From NCBI RefSeq assembly GCF_002567005.1, contig NZ_NUZU01000028.1, positions 90,623-154,622 on the forward strand: DNA of 64,000 nt, read 5' to 3'. A program made the position numbers and the translations under genes. The notes under the pieces were generated by a model. It had not been told where the DNA came from, searched no databases, and was given only the letters and a program-made list of their open reading frames with translations. Origin of the DNA: Bacillus sp. AFS073361 (GTDB lineage Bacteria > Bacillota > Bacilli > Bacillales > Cytobacillaceae). Below, in pieces: positions 1 through 8,469 of this stretch (within the stretch, counting starts at the first letter, position 1; each line of letters starts with the position of its first letter).

Positions 1-2
1 GG

Positions 3-1142
3 TTCAAGGATATCAATGATTCACTGGGGCACAAAATGGGTGATCGATTGATTAAAATCATCGCGAATCGCTTAAAGAGTCATATACGTGCGGAAGATGT
101 CATTTCACGCCAGGGTGGAGATGAATTTGTTATTCTATTAAAAAACCTGCCGAATGGCCAAGTGGTTGATGAAATTGCCGCAAAAATAAGCCAAGTGGTT
201 GCGGAGCCAATTAAGCTGAATGAACATGAGTACAGGATAAGTGTCAGTATCGGGACAAGTATTTATCCCGACCATGGAAAAGATGGCGATGTGCTTATGA
301 TGAGAGCCGATCAGGCGATGTATCTGGCTAAGGAGAATAAGACGGGCATTCAGCAATATCAACTGGGCATGGCAACAAGTCTGTCACGAAAAATGCTCCT
401 GGAACAACATCTTCATCAGGCGATTGAAAAAAATGAGTTGTATTTAGAATATCAGCCCATTTTTGATATATATACCAAGAAAGCCATTGGTTTGGAAGCA
501 CTCCTTCGTTGGGAACATCCTGTATTGGGAAGCATTTCACCAGGTGAATTTATCCAGATTGCTGAGGAATCCGATCTGATTATTAAACTGAGCAATTGGG
601 TTTTGGCAGCGGTCTGCAGCCAGCGCCGGTTATGGATGGATAGGAATTTACCGCCTTTTTATATCTCCATTAATGTTCCTGCTCGGCAAATTAATCAGGA
701 GGATTTCATTGAAACGATTAAAGATTCATTAGAAAGATATGACTTACCGCCTGAATTAATAAAAATTGAAATAACCGAAAGAACGGCGATGACCAATGTC
801 GAGAGAACGTTGAAAACCATTCAAGAATTGCAAGAATATGGGGTTGATATCATTCTTGATGATTTTGGGATTGGTTATTCCTCCATAAGTTATCTTGTTC
901 AATATCCTTTTAATACGATCAAGATTGATAAATCGTTTATCCAGGGTTTGGAACATAAAAACCAGAAGTCTGTTTGCCGGGCATTGGTGGCCATGGGCAA
1001 AAACTTGGGGATGAATGTGGTCGCTGAAGGTGTCGAGAACATGGAGCAATACCATTATCTATGCAGTATTGGCTGCAATAAAATGCAAGGCTACTATTTT
1101 AGCAGGCCCGCTTCTGTCGAGTTGGTGGAGAAGTTTTTCTAA
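3..1142 (+). CDS. GGDEF-EAL cyclic-di-GMP enzyme (5' partial)
   Basis: This is a bifunctional cyclic-di-GMP turnover protein whose N-terminus lies left of the window. The reading frame is open from the first bases (FKDINDSLGHK, a typical GGDEF-domain stretch), so the ATG at 36 is internal and not a start. The GGDEF motif is intact at about residue 40 of the visible part. It is preceded five residues upstream by RAED, an RxxD product-inhibition site. An EAL phosphodiesterase domain follows, with EALLRW, DDFGIGYSS, KIDKSFI and AEGVE motifs. Both catalytic signatures look complete, so synthesis of c-di-GMP from GTP and its hydrolysis to pGpG are both possible. Any sensory domain would be in the missing part, so the input signal cannot be judged. 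Confidence 0.93.
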   Translation, partial: FKDINDSLGHKMGDRLIKIIANRLKSHIRAEDVISRQGGDEFVILLKNLPNGQVVDEIAAKISQVVAEPIKLNEHEYRISVSIGTSIYPDHGKDGDVLMMRADQAMYLAKENKTGIQQYQLGMATSLSRKMLLEQHLHQAIEKNELYLEYQPIFDIYTKKAIGLEALLRWEHPVLGSISPGEFIQIAEESDLIIKLSNWVLAAVCSQRRLWMDRNLPPFYISINVPARQINQEDFIETIKDSLERYDLPPELIKIEITERTAMTNVERTLKTIQELQEYGVDIILDDFGIGYSSISYLVQYPFNTIKIDKSFIQGLEHKNQKSVCRALVAMGKNLGMNVVAEGVENMEQYHYLCSIGCNKMQGYYFSRPASVELVEKFF

Positions 1143-1224
1143 GAGCGGGATCGTCTCTGTTTTCATCTCATCTGTATAAATCTGGAACTTTTTTCATAAA
1201 GTGATTTAAAGGGGTGTGATCAGA

Positions 1225-2028
1225 ATGAACTATACGAAATCGATAATTAGCGGACTTGTTGCGCTGGTGATTATCGTGGTTGGCTTTTTTTCTGGTACTA
1301 CCGTGGATTCTGGATACCGAGGGGTTTTGTTACAATTAGGGGCCGTTAAACCGACAATTTTAACCGAAGGATTTCATTTTAAGATTCCATTCATTCAAAC
1401 TGTACAGCCGATTGAGGTCCGGGTTCAAAAAGAAGAAAGTTCACAGACAGCGGCCTCTAAGGATCTCCAGATGGTCACCGCGATGGTGGCCGTCAACTAT
1501 TCGGCTGACCCGGAAGCCGTGAATAAGCTTTATCAAGAAATCGGCTTGGATTATCGTACCCGGATCGTTGACCCAGCAATTGCGGAATCACTCAAGGCGA
1601 TTACTGCCCAGTACACCGCCGAAGAACTAATCTCGAAACGGCCTGAAGTATCGGCGAAGGTGAAGGATATGCTCGCTGGTAAATTAACAAAATACTATAT
1701 GATTCTAGAAGATATTAATATCAAGGAATTCGCGTTTAGTGATGAATTTAATAAAGCGATTGAATCGAAACAAACCGCCGAACAAAATGCATTACGGGCA
1801 AAAAGAGATCTCGAACGAGTGAAAATCGAGGCTGAGCAGAAAGTGGCTCAAGCGGGTGCAGAAGCGGAAGCATTGCGACTGAAAAAACAAGAAGTAACCG
1901 AGGCATTGATTCAATTAAAACAAATCGAAGTCCAAGAAAAGGCGTTAGAAAAATGGGATGGGCACCTGCCAAGTGTCACAGGCGGAGCTACGCCATTTAT
2001 TGATGTGGAGGGACTTTCGAAAAAATAA
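1225..2028 (+). CDS. prohibitin/SPFH (Band 7) family membrane protein
   Basis: This SPFH-domain scaffold protein has one N-terminal membrane segment (about residues 8-25). The SPFH core follows (GYRGVLLQLGAVKP, then a beta-rich region to about residue 180). The charged helical tail (about 175-245), rich in Glu, Lys, Ala and Gln, should form a coiled coil for oligomerisation. Families of this type organise membrane microdomains or protect proteases and membranes; the specific role here is unknown. The ATG at 1225 is preferred over the GTG at 1216, because the AAAGGGG ribosome site at 1208-1214 is ten bases before the ATG but almost touches the GTG. The gene appears monocistronic, with a terminator just downstream. 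Confidence 0.85.
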   Translation: MNYTKSIISGLVALVIIVVGFFSGTTVDSGYRGVLLQLGAVKPTILTEGFHFKIPFIQTVQPIEVRVQKEESSQTAASKDLQMVTAMVAVNYSADPEAVNKLYQEIGLDYRTRIVDPAIAESLKAITAQYTAEELISKRPEVSAKVKDMLAGKLTKYYMILEDINIKEFAFSDEFNKAIESKQTAEQNALRAKRDLERVKIEAEQKVAQAGAEAEALRLKKQEVTEALIQLKQIEVQEKALEKWDGHLPSVTGGATPFIDVEGLSKK

Positions 2029-2087
2029 GCGGCGACTTGGAGTATTGAAAATAGAAAAAGGTTGATAGCGGCGGCTCTCAATCTGTG

Positions 2088-2112
2088 GAGAGCATTAAGC
2101 TCTCTTTTTTTT
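2088..2112 (+). terminator. Rho-independent terminator of the SPFH gene
   Basis: The stem GAGAGC / GCTCTC (2088-2093 and 2099-2104) closes a five-base loop and is followed by eight T residues. It lies 60 bases after the SPFH stop codon. Confidence 0.85.
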
Positions 2113-2142
2113 GGGGTTAATTCTTTTTTTATAATTCTAAAC

Positions 2143-2192
2143 TTTACATTAGATTAACGCTGACTTTACTTAACCTACATATCCCCTTAACA
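2143..2192 (+). promoter_or_regulatory. PhoP box: five hexamers at 11-base spacing
   Basis: Five hexamers related to the Bacillus PhoP consensus TT(A/C/T)A(C/T)A start at 2143 (TTTACA), 2154 (TTAACG), 2165 (TTTACT), 2176 (TACATA) and 2187 (TTAACA). Each pair is separated by exactly five bases, which places them on one face of the helix. A possible -10 (TACTAT, 2202-2207) follows ten bases later. This geometry matches activating PhoP sites known in B. subtilis. It implies phosphate-starvation control of the secreted metallohydrolase starting at 2244; the regulation is inferred from sequence only. Confidence 0.75.
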
Positions 2193-2243
2193 ATCCTAGT
2201 TTACTATTTTAATTGTGAATAAATCTTAGGGGGAATTGGAAGT

Positions 2244-3782
2244 ATGAAATCACGATTTAAAAAGAAAGCCATACCTTTATTAGCAACAACAGTTCTTGCC
2301 ACCACTGCTTTGACAACGCAAACTGTCTTTCATGATGGCGGTAATCAAAACGCTAAAGCACAATCATTGTCCAAAGAAGAAGTGAAAAAGAATGGCGCAT
2401 CATGGCTTGCGGGTGACCACCATGTACATAGTGAATGGAGTGTCGGCTGGGACAATTCTACCAACCCTCCTACTGCCATACGGGGCGGCGATGCCATTTA
2501 TCCAATAGTAAAAAATGCAGAAAATGCTAAGAAATATGGACTTGATTGGGTAATGACAACAGATCATGGTGGTCCTAACCATTCCAAGGTCAACTTAGAG
2601 CAAGCGTACCCTGAATTATTAAAATCCCGTGAAGCTGTTCCTGATCTTCTTCAATTCTACGGAATGGAATTAGACACACCCGGAGCAGACCACAGCACTC
2701 TAATGATCCCAAAAGGTGAAAATGAATCCCAAGTTCTATATGACCTTGAAAGCAAGTTTAATTCTCGTGAGGCTTATCCAACTGACTCAAGCCGAAACAC
2801 TGAATCCAAAATGATTGAAGCTCTTAACTATATGAAGCAAATGGACGAGCTTCCAATTTCGATCGCCCATCATCCATCTCGTTCAGCGACAGGTGTTGGT
2901 GTATGGGGACAAGATACTCCGCAAGAGTTCCGTAATTGGAATGATACTGCACCAAATATCTCTATTGGTATGGAGGGGGCACCTGGTCACCAAGCAGGTG
3001 CGATTAATCCAGATGGCTCTCTTGACCCTAAAGGATCTCGTGGTAGTTACTCAAACGCAAACGCGCCAACAATGGGTGGATTTGATCAAATGTCTGCTAT
3101 CGTTGGTGGTTTATGGGATTCGATGTTAGGCGAAGGAAGACACTGGTGGATTACTGCCACATCAGACTCCCATGTGAACTGGCGTGATGGAGGAAGTGAC
3201 TTCTGGCCTGGTGAATATTCTAAAACCTATGTAAAAGCAGAGAAAAATTATGAGGATGTAATGGAAAACCTTCGTAAAGGTAATGTATTTGTTACAACGG
3301 GTGACCTGATCTCAGAACTGGATGTGAAAGTACAAGCAGGCGGCAAATCACCATTGCATGCAGCGGCAAAAGGAAATACAGCGACAATCGGTGAAACACT
3401 TAGACTTCCAAGTAAGAAAACGGATGTCACAGTCACCGTTCGGATCAAAGATCCCAACGCTGCGAACTCTCATGGTGATAAGCCAAATGTTCAACGTGTT
3501 GACTTAATCATGGGAGAAGTGAATGGAAAAGTGGCAGACCGCTCAGCAGCTTCTAACCCGACAACAAAAGTCGTAAAGCGTTTCACAGAAAGTGACTGGA
3601 AAAAAGACGGTGAATACATCATCATTACTCATACGTTAAAAGATGTGGAAAAAGATAGCTATATTCGTTTGCGTGGTACTAACACTGACCAGTTGGAACC
3701 AGTCGCCGATCCTAAAGGGGAAAATCCTTGGAATGATCTTTGGTTCTATTCAAACCCAATTTTCGTCAAATCTAGTAAATAA
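2244..3782 (+). CDS. secreted CehA/McbA-type metallohydrolase (PHP fold)
   Basis: This is an exported metal-dependent hydrolase of 512 residues. A long signal peptide (about residues 1-39) has basic start residues, a Leu/Thr-rich core and an AKA-type cleavage site. The PHP-like metal motifs follow in order: GDHHVHSEWS near residue 57 (HxH), TTDHGG near 106, IAHHPSR near 207 and TSDSHVNW near 305. Relatives include carbaryl hydrolase CehA and other PHP esterases or phosphoesterases; the substrate here cannot be read from sequence. The PhoP box upstream suggests a role in releasing phosphate from an organic ester outside the cell. The ribosome site TAGGGGG and the ATG at 2244 are well placed. 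The gene looks monocistronic. Confidence 0.8.
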   Translation: MKSRFKKKAIPLLATTVLATTALTTQTVFHDGGNQNAKAQSLSKEEVKKNGASWLAGDHHVHSEWSVGWDNSTNPPTAIRGGDAIYPIVKNAENAKKYGLDWVMTTDHGGPNHSKVNLEQAYPELLKSREAVPDLLQFYGMELDTPGADHSTLMIPKGENESQVLYDLESKFNSREAYPTDSSRNTESKMIEALNYMKQMDELPISIAHHPSRSATGVGVWGQDTPQEFRNWNDTAPNISIGMEGAPGHQAGAINPDGSLDPKGSRGSYSNANAPTMGGFDQMSAIVGGLWDSMLGEGRHWWITATSDSHVNWRDGGSDFWPGEYSKTYVKAEKNYEDVMENLRKGNVFVTTGDLISELDVKVQAGGKSPLHAAAKGNTATIGETLRLPSKKTDVTVTVRIKDPNAANSHGDKPNVQRVDLIMGEVNGKVADRSAASNPTTKVVKRFTESDWKKDGEYIIITHTLKDVEKDSYIRLRGTNTDQLEPVADPKGENPWNDLWFYSNPIFVKSSK

Positions 3783-3803
3783 TTTATGAAATGAATAGAG
3801 TCG

Positions 3804-3834
3804 AGACGAGGGGTCTATATGCTCCTCGTCTTTC
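3804..3834 (+). terminator. terminator after the metallohydrolase
   Basis: The hairpin AGACGAGG / CCTCGTCT (3804-3811 and 3824-3831) is followed by a short TTTCC tract, about 20 bases after the stop codon at 3782. Confidence 0.7.
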
Positions 3835-3885
3835 CATTATCTTGGTTGAGACATGGAAATTTACAAAGGAATGGAAGTGGATATA

Positions 3886-4941
3886 ATGAAAAAGATACTG
3901 CTCCCTTTATTGCTCATATTTCTAGCATTAGGTTCTTTACACCCTTATTCAGCTTATGCACATACAAATAACAGTGAAGGTTTTTCCACCATTCAGGTCA
4001 AGGATAAAACGCTGGGATATGAATTGAAACTAGATTTGGAAGAGCTGGGACATGCCCTTAATACAGCAACTGAAGAAAAGGCAATTATTAACCAAAAGGT
4101 CCTGCAAAATTATATAAATTCGCATATAAAAATTTATGCGGACAGCGGACTAGTTGCGGGCAGCGTGTTAAAAACAGAGATAGAAATAATTAAGGAGCGT
4201 CCGTTTGCGGTAATTAATTTGGCTTATCAAATCGGGCATAAGCCTGAAAAGCTAGTGGTTGAATATAATATGTTTATGGATGATTCCGACCCAAGTCATG
4301 CAAACTATGCAACTATTAAAATGGACGGGAAACAACAAGAAAAGATTCTTTCGTTTGAATCAAGAGAAGTAGAAATTGGTGAAATCAGCTTCTTGCAAAA
4401 TGTGAAACAATTTGTAGTTCTTGGTTTAAAACATATTTTCACAGGTTATGACCATATCCTATTTGTAATTAGCTTGCTTTTTGGGGCAAAAACGATTCGT
4501 CATATTCTGTCTTTAGTTACAGCCTTTACCATTGCACATAGTATCACTTTGGCTCTGGCCACTTTTGATATTGTTCATCTTCCAAGCAGATTTGTGGAAT
4601 CGGCTATTGCTCTAAGTATTATTTATGTGGCACTCATTAATATTTTTAATCAGGACTCAAAACACCAGCCGTGGCTAGCTTTTGGCTTCGGATTGATTCA
4701 CGGATTTGGTTTTGCAGGAATCCTTTCAGAAATGAAATTAGATACGAATCACATGGCTGCGTCCCTCGTATCTTTTAATATGGGTATTGAGATCGGGCAG
4801 TTGTTGATTGTTTCCTTAACGTTTCCAATCATTTTGTGGATTAGGAAGTTAAAGTTAAAACCGGTAGGCTGGGTGATTCCAGGAACGTCTGCTGCCATCT
4901 TAGCGTTCGGACTTGTATGGTTTATTCAAAGAGCTTTTTAA
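3886..4941 (+). CDS. HupE/UreJ-family membrane protein with extracytoplasmic domain
   Basis: The ATG at 3886 is chosen because it starts a clear signal peptide (MKKILLPLLLIFL..., ending about AYA-HTN at residue 25) and has GGAAGTGG just upstream; the earlier in-frame ATG at 3853 adds a hydrophilic tail before it. Residues about 26-175 form a soluble extracytoplasmic region. The C-terminal half has about six membrane helices with the family motifs LKHIFTGYDHILFV, TAFTIAHSITLAL and FGLIHGFGFAG. The conserved histidines suggest metal handling; HupE/UreJ relatives are thought to move nickel or related cations, but no urease or hydrogenase genes are nearby, so the substrate is open. Confidence 0.78.
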   Translation: MKKILLPLLLIFLALGSLHPYSAYAHTNNSEGFSTIQVKDKTLGYELKLDLEELGHALNTATEEKAIINQKVLQNYINSHIKIYADSGLVAGSVLKTEIEIIKERPFAVINLAYQIGHKPEKLVVEYNMFMDDSDPSHANYATIKMDGKQQEKILSFESREVEIGEISFLQNVKQFVVLGLKHIFTGYDHILFVISLLFGAKTIRHILSLVTAFTIAHSITLALATFDIVHLPSRFVESAIALSIIYVALINIFNQDSKHQPWLAFGFGLIHGFGFAGILSEMKLDTNHMAASLVSFNMGIEIGQLLIVSLTFPIILWIRKLKLKPVGWVIPGTSAAILAFGLVWFIQRAF

Positions 4942-5000
4942 ATATGCTAGTAATAACTAGCACCTGTAGTTCTTATTTGTTAATATATTCTTATAAAATT

Positions 5001-5094
5001 GACTCTGTTAAAATTGCCTGTTGATTTCCGTTCCAGGCACTTCGCTTTCCGCGGGCAGCTAATGACTCCTACCAGAAAAAATCTGGTAGGAGTC
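5001..5094 (-). repeat. degenerate copy of the Bacillus-type palindromic repeat element
   Basis: Positions 5018-5056 are the exact reverse complement of 39 bases at 61689-61727. The end sequence GACTCTGTTAAA (5001-5012) differs at two positions from GGCTGTGTTAAA, the end of the full-length element at 61561. The other half has been replaced by or reduced to a simple 13-bp hairpin. It is best read as a truncated member of the same non-coding repeat family. Confidence 0.75.
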
Positions 5095-5100
5095 TATTTA
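5064..5100 (+). terminator. strong hairpin, probable terminator after the HupE gene
   Basis: A perfect 13-bp stem, GACTCCTACCAGA (5064-5076) with TCTGGTAGGAGTC (5082-5094), closes a five-A loop and is followed by a T-rich but interrupted tract. It lies between the HupE gene and crcB and may be part of the repeat element. Confidence 0.55.
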
Positions 5101-5132
5101 TTTTAGGAAACTATATATTTGAGGTGAGTAAA

Positions 5133-5540
5133 TTGAGTTTTTTATTCGTAGGGCTTGCTGGAATTATTGGGGCTTTATTACGTTATATGTTGGGCGTTTA
5201 CTTTGGTCAGTGGTGGTTTCACGACTTTCCATTGGCTACATTTGTTACCAATATGTTGGGATGTTTTATTTTGGGATGGCTCACTAATTTTCTGCCAAGA
5301 TTTAAATCATTGCCCCCACATGTTATAACTGCAATAGGCACTGGACTTATTGGCTCTTTTACTACATTTTCGACTTTTAGTGTGGAAACGGTTCAATTAA
5401 TTAGTGCAACTAAGTGGGGAACAGCGATTCTTTATGTGCTTCTTAGTCTTTGGGGCGGTCTCTTATTAACTTGGATGGGATATCGATTGGGATTAAGTGC
5501 AGAAAAAGAAACAGAAGTAATTAGAGGTGAAAAACAATGA
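5133..5540 (+). CDS. crcB: CrcB/Fluc fluoride ion channel subunit, first of a pair
   Basis: This small membrane protein of about 135 residues has four helices and the Fluc signatures GALLRYMLGVYF, TNMLGCFILGW and GTGLIGSFTTFSTFS. CrcB proteins form dual-topology fluoride channels that export cytoplasmic fluoride. The TTG at 5133 is preferred: the ribosome site GAGGTGA (5121-5127) is five bases before it and overlaps the alternative GTG at 5124. The stop overlaps the start of a second crcB by four bases (ATGA). This is the usual arrangement for paired, probably heterodimeric subunits in Bacillus. No fluoride riboswitch was recognised upstream. Confidence 0.88.
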   Translation: MSFLFVGLAGIIGALLRYMLGVYFGQWWFHDFPLATFVTNMLGCFILGWLTNFLPRFKSLPPHVITAIGTGLIGSFTTFSTFSVETVQLISATKWGTAILYVLLSLWGGLLLTWMGYRLGLSAEKETEVIRGEKQ

Positions 5541-5902
5541 TAACGAATATAGCTTTGGTGGCAGTCGGAGGCTTTTTTGGAGCGATGTCCCGTTTCGGTC
5601 TAAGTATCTTGATAAAGGGAAAGTATCCCTCTACTTTTCCTCTTGCCACTTTAATCATTAATTTGTTTGGTTCGTTTTTATTGGGTTTAATCTTTGGAGC
5701 AAATTTAGAGAATACGTGGAGATTACTTTTGGGAACGGGTTTCATGGGAGCTTTTACGACATTTTCTACATTTAAATTGGAAAACATACAGCTGTTTACC
5801 AAAAGAAACTGGAGGATGATTATTTTATATTTAGGAATGAGCTATACGTTTGGGATCTTACTAGCGTTTATTGGGATGAAGCTGGGCAGTTTATTTTTAT
5901 AA
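5537..5902 (+). CDS. crcB: CrcB/Fluc fluoride ion channel subunit, second of a pair
   Basis: This 121-residue paralogue of the preceding gene has four predicted helices and the motifs GGFFGAMSRFGL, INLFGSFLLGL and GTGFMGAFTTFSTFK. The ATG overlaps the upstream stop codon by four bases, so the two proteins should be translationally coupled and made in equal amounts. In species with two CrcB genes of this type both are often needed for fluoride resistance, consistent with a heterodimer; this is family knowledge, not shown here. The next gene is convergent. Confidence 0.9.
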   Translation: MITNIALVAVGGFFGAMSRFGLSILIKGKYPSTFPLATLIINLFGSFLLGLIFGANLENTWRLLLGTGFMGAFTTFSTFKLENIQLFTKRNWRMIILYLGMSYTFGILLAFIGMKLGSLFL

Positions 5903-5923
5903 AACATCATATGAATTCTCTCG

Positions 5924-5960
5924 CCTAAAAAGAAAGAGCCCTCTCAGGTTATGAAGGCTC
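5924..5960 (-). terminator. terminator of the cation-efflux gene (minus strand)
   Basis: Read on the minus strand, GAGCC (5960-5956) pairs with GGCTC (5940-5936) and is followed by TTTCTTTTT. It lies between the convergent crcB pair and the cation exporter. Confidence 0.6.
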
Positions 5961-5975
5961 ACTTCCTCTTTTTAT

Positions 5976-6845
5976 CTAATTAGGTTCAACATGAACATGT
6001 ACATCATAGACTTGATGGTTTTTTATTAATACATTTTCCACCTTGGTTGCAATATCATGGGCACCGCGAATATCTAAATCGGAATTGACGAGAATCACAA
6101 TATCCACTACCACGTTATTGCCGTAATTCCGGGCTTTAATGTCTTTAACCCCTTTAACTCCATGACAATCAATGATCGTTTCTTTATAGGTCTCTATTTG
6201 TTTTTCATCAAACCCATCGGTTAAATGATGGGAAGCATCCCTAAAAATCTCCCATCCGGTCTTACAGATGAGGAATCCAACAATTATCGCCGTAATCGGG
6301 TCGAGCCACGGAAGATTGAACTGGGCACCGACGATTCCTATAAATGTACCAACACTGACCCATGCATCTGATAGGTTATCCTTTGCTGCTGCCATAACTG
6401 ATTGGCTATTGATCTCGTTAGCTAATTTTTTATTATAGCGATAAACCAAATACATAACCAGAGCACAAAAGAGACCTGTCCAAGCAGAAACTAAATCTGG
6501 AGTTTCGTTTCTTCCATAAAATATACTAGAAATCGCTTCGAATGTTACTTGGATTCCCACAGCGATCATAATAAATGAGGCGACCATGGAGGCAACGGTT
6601 TCTGCTTTCCAGTGCCCATAAGGATGGTCGTCATCAGGGGGCCGCTGCGATAATTTAAGACCAATCAGCACGGCTGCGGATGCAATAATATCTGTGACAT
6701 TATTTAATCCGTCTGCCTTCAAGGCTTCAGAGTGAGCTATAAAACCGACTGATAATTTTAATGAGGATAAGATTATATAAGCGACGATGCTTATGATCGC
6801 TCCGCGTTCTCCTCTTCTCAAATCCAAGTATCCCTGTTCGTTCAT
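5976..6845 (-). CDS. mneS: cation diffusion facilitator, MneS/YeaB-like manganese exporter
   Basis: This CDF-family antiporter has six N-terminal membrane helices and a C-terminal cytoplasmic metal-binding domain ending in HVHVEPN. It shows HPYGHWKAE, the helix II motif DGLNNVTD and the helix V motif DNLSD. A DxxxD rather than HxxxD in helix V is typical of manganese-type rather than zinc-type CDFs. The sequence strongly recalls B. subtilis MneS (YeaB), an assignment made from memory rather than a search. The ATG at 6845 is preferred over that at 6863, because a GGGGGAT ribosome site (minus strand) lies seven bases before it. The gene is monocistronic and convergent with crcB. Confidence 0.82.
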   Translation of the reverse strand: MNEQGYLDLRRGERGAIISIVAYIILSSLKLSVGFIAHSEALKADGLNNVTDIIASAAVLIGLKLSQRPPDDDHPYGHWKAETVASMVASFIMIAVGIQVTFEAISSIFYGRNETPDLVSAWTGLFCALVMYLVYRYNKKLANEINSQSVMAAAKDNLSDAWVSVGTFIGIVGAQFNLPWLDPITAIIVGFLICKTGWEIFRDASHHLTDGFDEKQIETYKETIIDCHGVKGVKDIKARNYGNNVVVDIVILVNSDLDIRGAHDIATKVENVLIKNHQVYDVHVHVEPN

Positions 6846-6863
6846 GATTCTATCCCCCGCCAT

Positions 6864-7094
6864 TTCTCTTATTTTATTATGGAATAAAAAGAGCTAGTGG
6901 GTCTAGAGAAACCTTTTGTCCTCCTTCAAACTAAGTAATGGCAGTGAAAAAAAGTTTCACTGAGGAAACTAGCAATGCCTCTTATCCTTTCACCACAACT
7001 TTCATAAAAATTACTATATGGCCCTGTCAAAAAAGTTATTCTGGTTTTTTTATTTTTGAAATTGTGAATATTTTGTTACATATATTATTTGTCA
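6864..7094. other. intergenic region between divergent mneS-like and iron lipoprotein genes
   Basis: No gene is supported here. A small hairpin, CAGTGAAA / TTTCACTG, occurs around 6943-6963. The region is T/A rich. The Fur-controlled promoter of the lipoprotein starts at 7095. A 61-codon plus-strand frame at 6938-7123 lacks a ribosome site and runs into the promoter, so it is not called. Confidence 0.5.
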
Positions 7095-7151
7095 TTGACA
7101 CTGATAATCATTCTCTATTATAATAAAAAATGTGAATGATAATCATTATCA
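7095..7151 (+). promoter_or_regulatory. promoter with two Fur boxes upstream of the iron lipoprotein
   Basis: A consensus promoter (TTGACA at 7095-7100, 18-base spacer, TATAAT at 7119-7124) is overlapped by an imperfect Fur box in the spacer (7102-7116, TGATAATCATTCTCT). A perfect 15-base Fur box, TGATAATCATTATCA, lies just downstream (7137-7151). Fur bound with iron would block transcription, so the lipoprotein should be made when iron is scarce. Confidence 0.88.
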
Positions 7152-7193
7152 AATAGACAAAAACAAAAACAAAACAAAACCGGGGGAAACAAC

Positions 7194-8372
7194 ATGTCGA
7201 TTAAATTTAAAATGCTAGCAGCCTTGGCAGCCCTTTCATTAATGCTAGGGGCTTGCGGAAAAGCAGAAGAAACAGAAAGCAAACCAAAAGTGGAGAACAA
7301 GGAAAAAGCTTCTGAGAAGAAAGAAGCTGTGGAAAAAGAAGATGCAGCGTATGCTGATGTTTTTACAGAAGCATTAACAGAGCTTGAAAAAGCTAAAGAA
7401 GGTAAAGATGTTGATTTTGATAAAGTTACAACGTTATATAATGAAAATCTAAAAGAGTTGGTTAAAAAGAGAGACGCAGAATTTGAAGATACAATTGATG
7501 ATAAAATCACAACAGCACTTACTGCTGGTAAAGATGGAACGATGGATAAAGTAGTAGTTAAACAAATTTTTGATAAATTAATGCAAAAAGTATTTTATAC
7601 ATCCATTAAACACGATTTTACAGAAGTAACAGAACTATGGGGTAAAACGGACGAAGTTAATGGTGAACTTGAAGAAGCAAAAGAGCACTATGCAATCCTA
7701 AAGACAACTGTTGAAAAGCGTGATGCAGCGTATGGAACAAATCTTGTCAGTGTAATTGATGGCGGATTTAACGAAATGGATGAAGCCGTAAAAAATAATG
7801 ATCTACTTAGCTTTAACTTAGGAAAACAAGTCGTTGATAAAACCTTAATGAAGACTTTCTATCTTGCTACTGGCGCCCTTCCAAACGGATATGCGACAAA
7901 AGCGGCAGCAGAAGCGAAAAACGACGCAACCCTAGCTAAAGTGGAGCAGGCAGAAGGCTGGGCGTTCTTCCAATCATTATCCAGTTATATAAACAGTCAT
8001 GCCGCGGAGGAACATGCTTTTATTGAAAAATCTTTTACACTTGAATCTGATGTAAAGGCAATTGATCCAGATGCTGTAAATAAAGCCTTTGTTCGTGGAT
8101 TTGCTAAGATTGCAATTGATGAATATGGGGAAAGTAAGGAACTAATTGGCAAAGATGATAAAGCCGTTGTTACTGGTTTAGAAGGTGCATTATTTATTGA
8201 CATTATCGGTGAGGATATCAAAACCCTTCTAGGTGAAGATGCTTACAAAAGCTTAACTGAAAAAGCGCAAAAATATGTTGAAACTGCAAAAGCGAAAGAT
8301 AAAGCAGCTGGGGAAGCGCAATTGAAAGAACTTATTTCCACTCTGAATACAATCGTAGAAAAAGCGAAATAA
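7194..8372 (+). CDS. Fur-regulated lipoprotein of an FTR1-type iron uptake system
   Basis: This exported lipoprotein has a lipobox LGAC with the modified Cys at about residue 21, followed by a Glu/Lys-rich linker (about 24-48) and a mostly alpha-helical body. Two internal repeats share the pattern KRDA...VVDK.LMK.FY-like, at about residues 93-140 and 175-228, suggesting duplication of a helical module. The Fur-controlled promoter upstream and an FTR1 iron permease 5 kb downstream point to an EfeO/EfeM-like iron-binding role; the metal ligands are not identified. The ribosome site GGGGGAAA precedes ATG 7194. A terminator follows directly, so it is transcribed alone. The function is inferred from context. 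Confidence 0.72.
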   Translation: MSIKFKMLAALAALSLMLGACGKAEETESKPKVENKEKASEKKEAVEKEDAAYADVFTEALTELEKAKEGKDVDFDKVTTLYNENLKELVKKRDAEFEDTIDDKITTALTAGKDGTMDKVVVKQIFDKLMQKVFYTSIKHDFTEVTELWGKTDEVNGELEEAKEHYAILKTTVEKRDAAYGTNLVSVIDGGFNEMDEAVKNNDLLSFNLGKQVVDKTLMKTFYLATGALPNGYATKAAAEAKNDATLAKVEQAEGWAFFQSLSSYINSHAAEEHAFIEKSFTLESDVKAIDPDAVNKAFVRGFAKIAIDEYGESKELIGKDDKAVVTGLEGALFIDIIGEDIKTLLGEDAYKSLTEKAQKYVETAKAKDKAAGEAQLKELISTLNTIVEKAK

Positions 8373-8378
8373 TGCAGA

Positions 8379-8419
8379 GGAAAAACCTTGTTCTAGTTGT
8401 GCAAGGTTTTTCCTTTTTT
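8379..8419 (+). terminator. terminator after the iron lipoprotein
   Basis: A perfect 12-bp stem GGAAAAACCTTG / CAAGGTTTTTCC (8379-8390 and 8402-8413) is followed by six T residues. Confidence 0.9.
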
Positions 8420-8469
8420 CTTGTATATGAGAGAATAGGACTTATTGAACGATTTAGAGGTGTTTTTGA

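Noticed and set aside
4942..5132. Possible fluoride riboswitch before the crcB pair
   Set aside because: The conserved riboswitch core was not found; the region is occupied by the repeat remnant and a plain hairpin.
6938..7123. A 61-codon frame upstream of the iron lipoprotein
   Set aside because: No ribosome site, no recognisable features, and it runs across the Fur-controlled promoter.
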